Shown: positions 51,717-62,168, counted from the first letter of the stretch. The stretch: DNA of 64,000 nt from Marinobacter mobilis (GCF_900106945.1 NZ_FNNE01000013.1:21748-85747); one strand, 5' to 3'. Program-made: numbers and translations. The notes: generated by a model from the sequence alone, not told the origin.

Positions 51717-54700
51717 ATGGAAACCATGTGGAGAAAAGTATTACTCGTGGGCCGCTGGCTGCTGCCTTACCTCAGGAACGCGGCCCCGGTCACCCTGGTC
51801 CTGGGGGTGGTGGGGCTGTTGGTAGCGACCTGGTGGCTGGGGCCGCGCTGGGAGATCAACCATGAATATCCGCTGGCGGCCTGGCAGATGCGGGCGCTGG
51901 TCAGTCTGGGGCTGGTGCTGCTACTGGTGTTGGTGTGGGGCACGGTGCTCGCCCGGCGCCTGGGCCGGGTCAACAAGGCCCAGGCCGAGGAGAAAATGGA
52001 ACAGGAAGACCCGGTACTGGTGTATGAACGACGCCAGCAACGGTTGCTGGACCGCCAGCTCAAATCGCTGAAAGACAACCTGCCGGGCCGGCATGGCATT
52101 TACCGGCTGCCGTGGTATCTGGTGATGGGTTTGGAGGACGCTGGTAAGAGCAGTCTGATCCAGCGCTCCGGGCAGACCTACACCCTGACCAACGTCACCC
52201 GCAACACCCGTAGCGAACGTAATCCGCTGGGCTTTGAGTGGTGGGTGGGTGACCAGGGTGTGCTGATCGACCCGGATGGCGAACTGCTGAGCCAGAGGAG
52301 TAGTGATGGCGCCGGCGGCGCGATGGAGGAGCGGCTCTGGCATCACTTTATCCAGTGGCTGGAGCAGAATCGCTCCCGTCGCCCGCTGAACGGCGTGGTG
52401 CTTGCCGTTGACCTGGCTCGTCTGAGTGTCAGCGCCCCGGACCAACGCAAGGCGCAGGCGGTCTTGTTGCGTACCCGGTTGCGGGAACTGATGGAGCGGC
52501 TGGGGGCCCGGTTGCCGGTGTACATCAGCTTCACCAAAATGGACCTGCTCCATGGCTTCTCCGCGTATTTTCGTGGCATCAGCAAAGATGAGCGCCAGCA
52601 GCCTTTCGGGTTTACCTTCCGGGTGGACAGCCGTGATCCGGACGAATGGCTCAGCCAGTTTGACGCGCAGTACCGGGACATGGTGGAACAGCTCAACGAC
52701 GGTCTGCCGGACGTCCTGATGGCCATTCGTGACAGCGAGGAACGCAGCGCGGCCTACTCATTCACCCGCCAGGTCGCGGGATTGCAGCCCGCGCTGGCCC
52801 AGTTCCTGACGGACGCCCTGTGCGCGGATGCGTTTTCCACCCCGGCCCTGGTGCGTGGCACGTTCTTTACCTCGGTGTATCAGGAAGGGGTGCCGGAAGA
52901 CGCCTTTATCTCCGCAGCGGCGGCCAGCTATGGCCTGGCTGCCCCGATCCAGCCGGCCCAGCGCGGTGGCCAGTCCCAGAGCTACTTTACCGATGCACTG
53001 TTCCCGTCAGTCATTTATCCGGAAGCCGGGCTCGCTGGCGACAATCTGCGGGTGGTGCGCCAACGCCGGCGCCGGGTGGCCATGGCCGCCGTGGTTGCCC
53101 TGACGGCAGGCCTCGGAATGACCGCCGGTTGGCAGCACTACTTCCTCAAAAACGCCGAGACCGCGGCCAAAGTGGAGCAGGATGTCCGCCAGTTTCTCGC
53201 GAACTGGCAACCAATTGGTTACGAGCCCGACACCACCGGTCGTAACCTGCTGGACCCGCTGGACCAGCTCCGGCAGGCCACCCTGGCGTTTGGTGATTAC
53301 CGGGAGCAATGGCCGGTGGTGGCCGATATGGGGTTGTACCAGGGCCGCCGGGTTGGCCCGGCGGTAGAAGCCTCTTACCTGGATATGCTGGCGTACCAGT
53401 TCATGCCAGCGCTGATGCTGGGAGTCAGTGAAGAGATGAGCCGTGCTCCGGACAGCAGCAGCGAGCGCCTGCGCCATTTGCGGGTCTTGCGGATGCTCTA
53501 CGACGGCAGCGGGCGACGTACTGATATTGTGGTGGGGTATATGGACAGCTTCTGGCAGCAGCGATTCCCCGGCCAGCGCAGTGTCCAGCAGCGACTTCGC
53601 CGCCACCTCGACTATGCCCTGCAGTATACCGACCTGGCGGCCATGGTTGCCGCCGGCGACCGGGCGGCGGATATGGCGCTGACGCCATTCCGCAGCAGCG
53701 TTCAATGGGCCCAGGATGAACTCGGCCGGGTAGCAACCTCCGACCGTGTCTACCAGTCACTGGAACAGGATGCGGTGGAGCAGTTCCAGACCCCCATGAA
53801 CCTGGGCCGGGCGTCCGGTCCGGCGTTCAGCGCGGTGTTTGCGCGCCTGGACGATTTGGGCCGGCCTCTGCCGGATGACATCGACGACGAGGTCGATCCG
53901 CTGCGTATTCCCGGCATGCTGACCCGCGATGGCCTGGAACGCTTCTTCCTGCGTGAGTCAGGGGCGGCCACCGAGCTGGCGCTGATCGATGCCTGGGTAC
54001 TGGGGCGCCGGGATAACATCGACTTCAGTACCGCCGACGAGGAACAGCTGCTGGCTGAACTTCAGGACCGGTACGCCCGCCAATACGCCGACACCTGGCG
54101 TCTGGCCCTGAGCCGGTTGGACATCTACCGGTTTGAGGACCTGAACCACGGAGTACGGATACTGGAAAGTCTGACCAGTGGTCACCAGCCTTTGCGACAG
54201 TTGTTGACCCAGGTTCGCCACCACACCGTGCTGATGCCTGAGCCTGCGATGGGGGGGGAGCTGAGGGATACCGTGCTGGCCCAATCCTCCCACTTCCGCA
54301 TGACCCAGGGCATTGAACGCCAGTTCACCGACCTCAATGAACTTCTGGACAAGGACGGCGACCAGCCCAGTGGCCTCGACCAGATCATGGAGGTACTCAC
54401 CAGCCTGCACATCTACCTGCGGGGTATCCAGGAAGCGCCGGATCAGGGCAAGGCGGCCTTGGCCGCGGCCCGGGCCCGAATGGGGCTGCAGGGCGCCGAC
54501 CCCATCTTCACCCTGCAACGGCTGGCGGATAACCAGCCAGCTCCGCTGGATCGAATGTTGGAGAAGCTCGCGACGGAAAGCTGGCGGGTGGTGTTGAACC
54601 GGGCGGTCGCCCAGCTGGAGCGGCAGTGGTACCGGGATGTCTATCAGCCCTTCCAGCAGACCCTGGCACGCCACTATCCGTTCACCCCGGAAGCCGGGCG

Positions 54701-55307
54701 GGACGCGGCGTTGCAGGACTTCGAGCGGTTCTTCGGTCCGGACGGCGTGCTCAACAGCTTCTACAATGACAACCTCAAGCTGTTTCTGGAAGACCACCCG
54801 GAACACGTGCTGATGTCGCGGCGGGCGTCCCTGGTCCGGCGGGATGTATTGGCAGCACTGGAGCAGGCGGAGCAGATTCGTCAGGCGTTCTTCACTCGCA
54901 ACGGAACCCTGGATGTGGAGTTCGCCATGGAACCGGTTAACCTGTCGTCCAACAAGCGCCGCAGTGTGGTCAACATCGATGGCCAGCTGGTGGAGTTCAG
55001 CCACGGCCCCCGCCAGAGTATCCCGCTGGTGTGGCCGAACACCCTGCGCGACAGCGTGGAAAGTCGCATCACCCTGGTGCCGACGGCGTTCAACCGATCA
55101 CCCCGCAGCCTGTCGACGACCGGGCCCTGGGCCCTGTTCCGGCTCCTGGATCGGGCTGACATTACCGGGGTTAGCGCAAGCGCCGTGGATGTGAAGTTCC
55201 AGCTGGATGACGGCGAGATGCGTTACCGGCTCCACGCCGCCAGCAATACCAACCCGTTCACACAGCAGCTGCTTGCAGGGTACCGGATACCCCGCAGTCT
55301 GTATTAG
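51717..55307 (+). CDS. tssM: T6SS inner membrane protein TssM (IcmF/VasK)
   Basis: A 1196-residue protein. Two N-terminal membrane spans lie at about 20-38 and 50-75, and a third at about 455-472 (VAMAAVVALTAGLGMTAGW). The cytoplasmic domain has an intact Walker A motif GLEDAGKSSLIQRSG and YISFTKMDLLHGF. The large periplasmic part ends in the beta-rich domain that binds TssJ. The ATG at 51717 is used; the frame is open for 16 codons upstream. A 67-base gap with a hairpin precedes the PAAR gene. Confidence 0.97.
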   Translation: METMWRKVLLVGRWLLPYLRNAAPVTLVLGVVGLLVATWWLGPRWEINHEYPLAAWQMRALVSLGLVLLLVLVWGTVLARRLGRVNKAQAEEKMEQEDPVLVYERRQQRLLDRQLKSLKDNLPGRHGIYRLPWYLVMGLEDAGKSSLIQRSGQTYTLTNVTRNTRSERNPLGFEWWVGDQGVLIDPDGELLSQRSSDGAGGAMEERLWHHFIQWLEQNRSRRPLNGVVLAVDLARLSVSAPDQRKAQAVLLRTRLRELMERLGARLPVYISFTKMDLLHGFSAYFRGISKDERQQPFGFTFRVDSRDPDEWLSQFDAQYRDMVEQLNDGLPDVLMAIRDSEERSAAYSFTRQVAGLQPALAQFLTDALCADAFSTPALVRGTFFTSVYQEGVPEDAFISAAAASYGLAAPIQPAQRGGQSQSYFTDALFPSVIYPEAGLAGDNLRVVRQRRRRVAMAAVVALTAGLGMTAGWQHYFLKNAETAAKVEQDVRQFLANWQPIGYEPDTTGRNLLDPLDQLRQATLAFGDYREQWPVVADMGLYQGRRVGPAVEASYLDMLAYQFMPALMLGVSEEMSRAPDSSSERLRHLRVLRMLYDGSGRRTDIVVGYMDSFWQQRFPGQRSVQQRLRRHLDYALQYTDLAAMVAAGDRAADMALTPFRSSVQWAQDELGRVATSDRVYQSLEQDAVEQFQTPMNLGRASGPAFSAVFARLDDLGRPLPDDIDDEVDPLRIPGMLTRDGLERFFLRESGAATELALIDAWVLGRRDNIDFSTADEEQLLAELQDRYARQYADTWRLALSRLDIYRFEDLNHGVRILESLTSGHQPLRQLLTQVRHHTVLMPEPAMGGELRDTVLAQSSHFRMTQGIERQFTDLNELLDKDGDQPSGLDQIMEVLTSLHIYLRGIQEAPDQGKAALAAARARMGLQGADPIFTLQRLADNQPAPLDRMLEKLATESWRVVLNRAVAQLERQWYRDVYQPFQQTLARHYPFTPEAGRDAALQDFERFFGPDGVLNSFYNDNLKLFLEDHPEHVLMSRRASLVRRDVLAALEQAEQIRQAFFTRNGTLDVEFAMEPVNLSSNKRRSVVNIDGQLVEFSHGPRQSIPLVWPNTLRDSVESRITLVPTAFNRSPRSLSTTGPWALFRLLDRADITGVSASAVDVKFQLDDGEMRYRLHAASNTNPFTQQLLAGYRIPRSLY

Positions 55308-55374
55308 ACTGGGCCCGCAGCTTAACCACCCCCGGCCAGGAAGGCTGGGGTAGTGCTACCAAGGAGGTAACAGC

Positions 55375-55662
55375 ATGACCAGGAATATTGTCCTGTTGGG
55401 TGATATCGGCACCGACCACGAAGGCTTTCCCCCCACCCCGGTCATCGCGGGCAGCGCCACCGTGCTGTTGGATGGCAAACCCATTGCCCGTCAGGGGGAT
55501 CCGTTGGCGATCCACTCTAAGCCCAAGCATCCGCCGCACCCACGATTTGTGGCCGCAGGCAATCCCACCGTGTTGATTGAAGGAAAACCCGTTGCCCTGA
55601 CCGGTGATGCGGTGACCTGTGGTGGCACTCTGATTGGTAGCGGCAGCGGCGTCAGCAACTGA
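55375..55662 (+). CDS. PAAR-domain spike tip protein
   Basis: A 95-residue stand-alone PAAR protein that sharpens the VgrG spike and may bind effectors. The repeats GDIGTDHEGFPPTPVIAGSATVLLDGKPIARQGD and the second half with NPTVLIEGKPVALTGDAVTCGG show the usual His/Cys metal-binding layout. A perfect AGGAGG site precedes ATG 55375. It contains no toxin extension. Confidence 0.94.
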   Translation: MTRNIVLLGDIGTDHEGFPPTPVIAGSATVLLDGKPIARQGDPLAIHSKPKHPPHPRFVAAGNPTVLIEGKPVALTGDAVTCGGTLIGSGSGVSN

Positions 55663-55671
55663 CCTATGGCC

Positions 55672-55696
55672 GGGGACGGAATTCAATTCTGTCCCC
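55672..55696. repeat. REP-like palindrome between PAAR and vgrG
   Basis: GGGGACGGAATT and AATTCTGTCCCC pair over 12 positions (one G-T) around a single C. The motif resembles the GGGGACAGAATT-type dispersed repeats linked to REP-associated tyrosine transposases. It lies 10 bases after the PAAR stop and 30 before vgrG. Confidence 0.55.
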
Positions 55697-55726
55697 CTCC
55701 TGAGAAACTCTTCAAGGACTGAAGAC

Positions 55727-57832
55727 ATGCCCCAGGCAACCGGACTGCAATTCACTGTGCGTGTCGGCGAACTTCCCGCTGACCTGTTCGCCGTGGTCGG
55801 CTTCGAATTTACCGAAGCCCTGTCCCAGCTATTCCATGGCAAGTTGGAACTGGCCAGCTTTGACCCCGCCGTTGCGGTTAACGAGGTGTTGGAACAACCG
55901 GTCGAACTGGCGGTATGGCAGGACGGCCAGTTGCTGCGCCGTTTCACCGGTGTGGTGTCCGAATTCGCCCGCGGCGACAGTGGCCACCGCCGTACCCGTT
56001 ACGAGGGGGTGGTGGAACCCCCGCTGTGGCGGCTGGGGCTGATGCACAACAGCCGCATCTTCCAGACCCAGACCCCGGACCAGATCCTCAAGACCTTGTT
56101 GGAAGAGCGCGGTATCGCCGATACCGTCTTTGACCTCAAACGCACCCCGGCAGAACGGGAATACTGCGTCCAGCACCGGGAAAGTGACCTGGACTTCCTT
56201 CAGCGCCTGGCCGCCGAAGAAGGCTGGCACTACCGGTTTGACCTCGACGCCGATACCCAGCCACTGACGATCTCAGACCATCACGGCGACACTCTCACCC
56301 TGGCGGAGGCCACCTACAACGCCGCCGCCGGCGGCAGTAGTCGGCAACCGGCGGTCTTTGCGTTCAACTACCGGGAACGGGTTCGCGCCGCCTCGGTGGC
56401 GATGAAGGACTACACCTTCCAGAACCCCGCCTACGCCCTGATGCATGAACGCGCCGCCACCAACCTGGATGGCCAGCGCGACGATTACCAACATTACGAC
56501 TACCCGGGCCGCTTCAAGGCCGATGCCAGCGGCACCGCCTTCACCCAGGCCAAACTGGACGCCCTGCGTAACAACGCCAGCGTGGCCAGCGGCAAGAGCA
56601 ACCGCCCCGACGTCGCTGCGGGCACCAAGCTGCCGCTGACTGGCCACAACCAGGACAACCTCAACCGCGACTGGCTGATCACCGGGGTCGAGCATACCGG
56701 CCGCCAACCCCAGGCCCTGGAAGAAGAGGGTGGGAGCGAACCCACCACCTACCACAACGAATTCAAGGCCATCCCGGCGGATCGCACCTGGCGGCCACAA
56801 GCCAGCCACCGACCGCTGATGGACGGCCCCCAGATCGCCATCGTCACCGGCCCGGCCGGGGAAGAAATCCACTGCGACGAACACGGCCGGGTGAAAGTGC
56901 GTTTCCCCTGGGACCGCTATTCAGGCAACGACGAACACTCAAGTGCCTGGCTCCGAGTCAGCCAGGGTTGGGCCGGTGGCCAGTACGGCTTTATGGCACT
57001 GCCACGGATCGGCCACGAAGTCATCGTCAGCTTCCTCGACGGTGACCCGGACCAACCCATCATCACCGGTCGCACCTACCACGCCACCAACACGCCGCCC
57101 TACGCACTGCCGGAACACAAAACCCGAACGGTGCTGAAAACCCAGACCCACAAGGGCGAGGGCAGCAACGAGCTGCGGTTTGAAGACGAAGCCAACCAGG
57201 AACAGATCTACCTCCACGCCCAGAAAGACCTGGACCTGCTGACCGAGAACGACCGCACCGAGGTCATCAAACATGACAGCCACCTGACGGTGGAGAACGA
57301 ACGGATCAGCCACATCAAAGCCAGTGACCACCTGACCGTAGACGGCGAACGCCGCGAACAGGTTGGCCAGGACCACAGTTTCAACGTCACCGGCACTCTT
57401 CATCTAAAAGCCGGCACCGCCTGGCTCACCGACTCCGGCACCGAACTCCATATCAAGGCCGGCCAGAAAGCCGTCATCGAAGCCGGCGCCGAAATCACCC
57501 TCAAAGCCGGCGGCAGCTTCGTCAAAATCGACCCCAGCGGCGTCGCCCTCAGCGGCCCAGCGATCAAACTCAACGGTGGTGGTTCGCCGGGAAGTGGGTC
57601 AGGGCAGGGGGTGCAGATGCCGGGAATGCCGGGGTTGGTGGATGCCAATGGCGGGGCGGTTGCGCCGGTGGCCTTGGCGGAGGTTGGTCTAAGGGCAATT
57701 GGTAAACCCGATGACATGATTGCCGCACTGGAAGTGGCGGCTGTTGAAGACCTCGCCCTAGTCGATAAGTGTATGGAGCAGCCTGATGGCAGATGCCCAC
57801 TTGAAAACTGCCACTGTCGGGAGAGCGCCTGA
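55727..57832 (+). CDS. vgrG: T6SS spike protein VgrG
   Basis: A 701-residue trimeric spike. The gp27-like part covers about residues 1-370 (RYEGVVEPPLWRLGLMHNSRIFQ, YCVQHRESDLDFLQRLAAEEGWHYRF). The gp5-like OB fold follows (GRVKVRFPWDRYSG, WAGGQYGFMALPRIGHEVIVSFLDGDPDQPIITGR), then a DUF2345 beta-helix. The last 60 residues end in a cysteine cluster (KCMEQPDGRCPLENCHC). No enzymatic extension is present. The ATG at 57832 of the adaptor gene overlaps its stop, so vgrG and cargo are coupled. Confidence 0.96.
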   Translation: MPQATGLQFTVRVGELPADLFAVVGFEFTEALSQLFHGKLELASFDPAVAVNEVLEQPVELAVWQDGQLLRRFTGVVSEFARGDSGHRRTRYEGVVEPPLWRLGLMHNSRIFQTQTPDQILKTLLEERGIADTVFDLKRTPAEREYCVQHRESDLDFLQRLAAEEGWHYRFDLDADTQPLTISDHHGDTLTLAEATYNAAAGGSSRQPAVFAFNYRERVRAASVAMKDYTFQNPAYALMHERAATNLDGQRDDYQHYDYPGRFKADASGTAFTQAKLDALRNNASVASGKSNRPDVAAGTKLPLTGHNQDNLNRDWLITGVEHTGRQPQALEEEGGSEPTTYHNEFKAIPADRTWRPQASHRPLMDGPQIAIVTGPAGEEIHCDEHGRVKVRFPWDRYSGNDEHSSAWLRVSQGWAGGQYGFMALPRIGHEVIVSFLDGDPDQPIITGRTYHATNTPPYALPEHKTRTVLKTQTHKGEGSNELRFEDEANQEQIYLHAQKDLDLLTENDRTEVIKHDSHLTVENERISHIKASDHLTVDGERREQVGQDHSFNVTGTLHLKAGTAWLTDSGTELHIKAGQKAVIEAGAEITLKAGGSFVKIDPSGVALSGPAIKLNGGGSPGSGSGQGVQMPGMPGLVDANGGAVAPVALAEVGLRAIGKPDDMIAALEVAAVEDLALVDKCMEQPDGRCPLENCHCRESA

Positions 57833-58446
57833 TGCGCCAATTTGCTCTAAGTGAGGCCGCCAGTAGCCATGCCTTTGACGACAGCCTGAACTGGTACGCC
57901 ATTCTTGAAGGGGCCGATCCTGGCTATGACACTCTTCAACTGATATACGCGTCGATTCCGAGCCCTGAGTGGTTATCCATTTACCAAGGTGGTCCCTATA
58001 CGGAATTGGTGAAGGTGAGCCCGGTCTTGCTCAAGCTTGATCAGCCAGATAGTTGGATAAGGCATTGGCGGACAGACTTTCCTGGCCTGGCAGGATCGCT
58101 GCTTGGATCGGAGCAGGACCTGGCTGGCGTTGGTCACCACTTACGTACACTGGTGTCGGTCCGTGTCCGAGAGGGAGCGGATGCGATGTTCCGGTTTCAC
58201 GACGCCTGGATCATGAGTGCCATGTACCCCGAGTTAAGCGTTGCCGAACGCGCGAAGCTCCATGGCCCTATAACAAAGTGGCTATGGTTGCTTGATGACA
58301 AAGCTGTCCTCGGTGAAGTTGGGATAAAGCATTCATCTGATATCGAGCAGCTGGAGGACGGCTGGTTGCATCTGGACAACGTAAAACTGGATGCCATTCG
58401 GCAAGGCTTAGCGGCCAAACGGAATTGGAAGGATACCCACGCATGA
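57832..58446 (+). CDS. DUF4123 effector chaperone/adaptor
   Basis: A 204-residue protein of the DUF4123 (Tap/TEC) family, which loads a specific effector onto VgrG. Features are LNWYAILEGADPG near the start, SPVLLKLDQPDSW, and FRFHDAWIMSAMYP. It overlaps vgrG by one base and the effector gene by four, the standard vgrG-adaptor-effector order. It acts in the cytoplasm and is not thought to be secreted. Confidence 0.88.
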   Translation: MRQFALSEAASSHAFDDSLNWYAILEGADPGYDTLQLIYASIPSPEWLSIYQGGPYTELVKVSPVLLKLDQPDSWIRHWRTDFPGLAGSLLGSEQDLAGVGHHLRTLVSVRVREGADAMFRFHDAWIMSAMYPELSVAERAKLHGPITKWLWLLDDKAVLGEVGIKHSSDIEQLEDGWLHLDNVKLDAIRQGLAAKRNWKDTHA

Positions 58447-61400
58447 CAGACACCAGCGGCATTACTGCGGCGGCTCCTTGCAAGGAGCCTGAGCGGCTCT
58501 ATGTGGAAGTGGCGGGCACGGACATTCACTCAGGTCACGGGCTTGTGCTGGAGAAAAACGGAGAAGTCGTTAATGCGCTCACCATGGCCCAGAAGCAATG
58601 GCACCAGCGTTACGAATGCGACTATGTGGTGAATCGCGCCGAGCGTTTTGATCACACCCTGGCAATGACGATCGAAACGGAGCAGGGAGGTCTGCTGCGA
58701 CTCCCCCTGCTTGACAACGTGCAACCAACCCGGCTCACGGGCCGCACACAGTCCAACCTATTGTTCCCTGTCTATCCAATGGCGAGCCTGCCTTGGGTGG
58801 AAGGCGCGCGGGGCCAGGCATTGCTACGTCCTGGATACCTCTACGTGTTCTGGAAAGGTATCCTCTGGCGGGAACTCCAAACAGACGAAAACGGCAAGCT
58901 CAGGGATATCGACTTGGCCTGTTGGCGAGAGCAGGCCAAGCTGATAAATGCGCCCGAAGATCGGGCCAGGCTGGACGATCGACCTGCCGTGAGCGTCGCT
59001 ATGGACACTCTCTGGGTACCAGCCCGCTTCCAGGGGGTTGCTCGTGCTGAATGGACCATCGGTGACGTCGAACTGGCCTGGTCAGAACAGCAGTGGAGTT
59101 GGGACTACATCGAGTCATTGGAATCGGGCCAGGATATTATTCACCTGCCAGCCAGTTACCGGGAACTGACGGGCATACCCGCCTATGGTAAAGAAGGGGC
59201 CCAGGCGATCAATGCCCGTCGTCAGGCCCGCTGTGAGAACCTGGGTGGGCTGGACAGGTATGAGCACGGTCGCCGGTTTGGTCCTGAGGCCCATGCGGGC
59301 TTAGGATGGATGCCGCTAGACCAGGCCGCCCCCTGCCGCCGTCGAGATCCGGGGCGGGAAAAGGACGCATCCAATCCATTTCGAGTGACCCAGTCTCTGG
59401 GCGGTGGTGGTCTGGAACGGGACAACACGGTGCTCCACCGCATTCAGGACGAGTTGGAGCGCCAGGAAGGTTATGTGTGCAAGGCAGCGGAGACTGTTGA
59501 CGTTGCCAGCGGCCTGAACCGCTGGATGGACGAATTGATTGGAGAGGATTGGCGGACCCAGTCTGATAGTCAGGCGGGTGTCGGCGAGCTGCAGGCAGAC
59601 AATGCGGAGACCGCCCGCAAAGACTTGTTGGATGAAGTCCGCAATCGCTTGGTGTCCGCAACTGAGGAAGAGGATCAGCTTGCACCCTTGAGGGGGCGTC
59701 ACATCCCTGCGGTACTATTGCCGGACGTTCTGTTTGAGCTGGAATGGCTCACCAGTCAGACTGGCCTACATCTGACCCACCTGAAGGCGGTCGCAGAGGC
59801 CACTCAGGACCACCCTCATTTCAAGAGTGCCATGCTAGTGCACTCGGCCATCTTCGACCACAAGGGCTATGAGCGTGGTCCCTTTGATGACTATCGCCAC
59901 GCCGTGGATACCGAGAAGCTGGACGAGGCGCTCCGTAAGGGCGAACGCGAGTCTTGGCGGGCCACATGCTATGACTTGACCCAGCGACGAATCGAGCTAT
60001 TGGAAAACAGCGCCATTCCGGTATTTAACGACCTGTTTTCGCTCAACGGTCTAAGCTACCCCATAGCCTTGCAGACCCTGAATTCTCTGCTTACCTATCT
60101 GGACACGTCAGTATTCCAGTTTGATCCACTGGTGGGTAAGGTGGCGAGAGATCGGGAAGCTTATCGAGACCAGGCTGGTGTCGCCTATATCGAGAAACTG
60201 GTGCGGGGACAAACCGGGTTGTCTGCTTTCATGACCGTTGACGCAGATAAGGTGCCCCTAGACAAAGCACTGGGCGATGACATCAGCGAGTGGCGAGTGG
60301 AGCCAAACGACGGCTCAGGTAAGCCCCGGCCGGGTCTTATGCAATGGCTCCAGGCACAACGTCCGGCGGTCGGCGACTTGCCTGAAGCCCTGCGAGAGCA
60401 GTACGACCTGAGCCAACAGGAACGCCAGACCGTTGTCGATAGCATTGCCCGGATGTCGGACCCTGTCCTGCTGCGCTGGGTCCAAGTGTCCTACACCACC
60501 CTAGGCCAGTTAATGGCCGACCTTAGCAGCGAGTTTTACCTCACCGTCCAGCGGGCGTTGCTGCGAAAGATTGGCGATGGTCCGATCTACCATGCGACTG
60601 ACACCCTACAAATCCCGACCCGCTACATGAAAATGGGCAACCCGTTCCTGCGGGCGCTTGTGGTGGGCCATGCCAATCCCCTGCTGGCGAATCCCAATCC
60701 GGAGATGGTGCCCTTGGGCATCCGCTTCGGTAATCAGGAATCCGGTCTTGCCCGTTTCTCGACCGAGGCCATCAATGACGCCTTGCGCCAAGCCAGTGGT
60801 AGCCAAATCGTTCGCCCCAAAGGCGGTGTGGTCAACCGGGTAGGGCCCGGCATGGAGGGGAATTACGCCGTTATTCGCAACGGCAATGGCAAGATGATCG
60901 CCAATGCGGTCTCTGTGGCAGGTATCCAGGGCGCTAATCCGACCGCGTCTGTGCAAGTGGAGATGTTCCTAGCCCATAAAGACAGTATTGCCGCCAGGAT
61001 GTCACAGGGCTTAACGAGCCGGATTGGTAACGAGTTGATGCGCTGGGCGCCACCCGGGATGGTGGGGGTTTTTGGATTTAATGTCATCAATAGCGTTCAT
61101 ACGTTTCTTTCTTCAGACTTTGATAAGGGAATTCCAGTAAAAGAAGCAACCGCAATTGCTTATGGAATATTCAACCTTATGTATTGGCTTGGACATATTG
61201 TCGAAGCCGAGAACTTGGCCCAGGAAACACGTTTGTCTTGGCTCACCAGGCCTCGGTTGGAAGTAAGAGATATTCGTAACCCCCAGCTCAGGTGGGCTGC
61301 CGGGAGGCTATTTTCTGATAAGGTGCTGTCCTTCGCCAAGTATGCAGGCGTCGCAGGTGCAGCCCTGGAGGTGGTATTAGCCCTATGGGAAGGCATTCAG

Positions 61401-62168
61401 CGGGTTCAGGCCAACGACCATGATGCTGCGGTTGGGTACTTCACAGCAGCAGCTGCCTTTGGCGTGTTTATGTTCTCCCACTTGGCCAAGACGGGCTTGG
61501 TGCCGATTTTAGGCATCAGCTTCGCGGCAGCTTTGGCCGCTGTCGCAATCATTGTGGCCTTGGCGGCGCTGGTGTGGGCCATTGTCCGCACCGACGATGC
61601 GTTAGAAACCTGGCTAAAGAACGGGCCATTTGGCAAGGTGGAACCTGCCAGTCAGTTCCAACATCTCCACAGTGCACCGGAAGATGCCTTCCAGTTCCTG
61701 GTGGGGGCTCTGTTCCCGCTAACCGGGGCCAGCGCTGACCTGGCCGAATGTAATGACCAAGGCCTGTTGTCTGATGAGGAAAAGAACTGGTTGTTTGAAA
61801 GCCAGCGCCCCGAAGGGCATGTGATCTCTGTCAGCTCCGCCGCCTTCCTGTTAGTGGATCGACCCGAAGAGCAGTTCAAGGCCCATTTCTGGATAACCTG
61901 GAACCTGGGCGGTAAGGTGAAGCCCCTCATCCCCGAGTTCGTGTACTACGACGCCAAACGCCAGATGTTGCGCTTCCATGTGCCCAAACCCCAGTGGCGC
62001 GGCATGGGCCGTTTCCGCTCCCTGGAAAAGCTGACGGCGAAGGTGCAGGTTGCTTTGGGCAACGGCGGTCTGTTGCCGACTAGCGATATGGACCAACCGC
62101 TGGTACCTGCGGCAGACGAACCGGAACGCGGCGGGGACAACCCTCGCTGGCTCACGATTACGAGTTGA
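58443..62168 (+). CDS. Putative T6SS effector with VasX-like N-terminus and C-terminal membrane segments
   Basis: A 1241-residue protein. The N-terminal region (about 60-170: FPVYPMASLPWVEGARGQALLRPGYLYVFWKG, characteristic part LRPGYLYVF) resembles the VasX/MIX N-terminal domain. A long soluble middle follows. From about residue 870 to 1050 lie several hydrophobic segments (for example YFTAAAAFGVFMFSHL and FAAALAAVAIIVALAALVWAIV), and a soluble end. This plan fits a membrane-targeting, possibly pore-forming toxin. Adaptor upstream and immunity candidates downstream support an effector role. I recognise no catalytic motif. Confidence 0.72.
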   Translation: MTDTSGITAAAPCKEPERLYVEVAGTDIHSGHGLVLEKNGEVVNALTMAQKQWHQRYECDYVVNRAERFDHTLAMTIETEQGGLLRLPLLDNVQPTRLTGRTQSNLLFPVYPMASLPWVEGARGQALLRPGYLYVFWKGILWRELQTDENGKLRDIDLACWREQAKLINAPEDRARLDDRPAVSVAMDTLWVPARFQGVARAEWTIGDVELAWSEQQWSWDYIESLESGQDIIHLPASYRELTGIPAYGKEGAQAINARRQARCENLGGLDRYEHGRRFGPEAHAGLGWMPLDQAAPCRRRDPGREKDASNPFRVTQSLGGGGLERDNTVLHRIQDELERQEGYVCKAAETVDVASGLNRWMDELIGEDWRTQSDSQAGVGELQADNAETARKDLLDEVRNRLVSATEEEDQLAPLRGRHIPAVLLPDVLFELEWLTSQTGLHLTHLKAVAEATQDHPHFKSAMLVHSAIFDHKGYERGPFDDYRHAVDTEKLDEALRKGERESWRATCYDLTQRRIELLENSAIPVFNDLFSLNGLSYPIALQTLNSLLTYLDTSVFQFDPLVGKVARDREAYRDQAGVAYIEKLVRGQTGLSAFMTVDADKVPLDKALGDDISEWRVEPNDGSGKPRPGLMQWLQAQRPAVGDLPEALREQYDLSQQERQTVVDSIARMSDPVLLRWVQVSYTTLGQLMADLSSEFYLTVQRALLRKIGDGPIYHATDTLQIPTRYMKMGNPFLRALVVGHANPLLANPNPEMVPLGIRFGNQESGLARFSTEAINDALRQASGSQIVRPKGGVVNRVGPGMEGNYAVIRNGNGKMIANAVSVAGIQGANPTASVQVEMFLAHKDSIAARMSQGLTSRIGNELMRWAPPGMVGVFGFNVINSVHTFLSSDFDKGIPVKEATAIAYGIFNLMYWLGHIVEAENLAQETRLSWLTRPRLEVRDIRNPQLRWAAGRLFSDKVLSFAKYAGVAGAALEVVLALWEGIQRVQANDHDAAVGYFTAAAAFGVFMFSHLAKTGLVPILGISFAAALAAVAIIVALAALVWAIVRTDDALETWLKNGPFGKVEPASQFQHLHSAPEDAFQFLVGALFPLTGASADLAECNDQGLLSDEEKNWLFESQRPEGHVISVSSAAFLLVDRPEEQFKAHFWITWNLGGKVKPLIPEFVYYDAKRQMLRFHVPKPQWRGMGRFRSLEKLTAKVQVALGNGGLLPTSDMDQPLVPAADEPERGGDNPRWLTITS

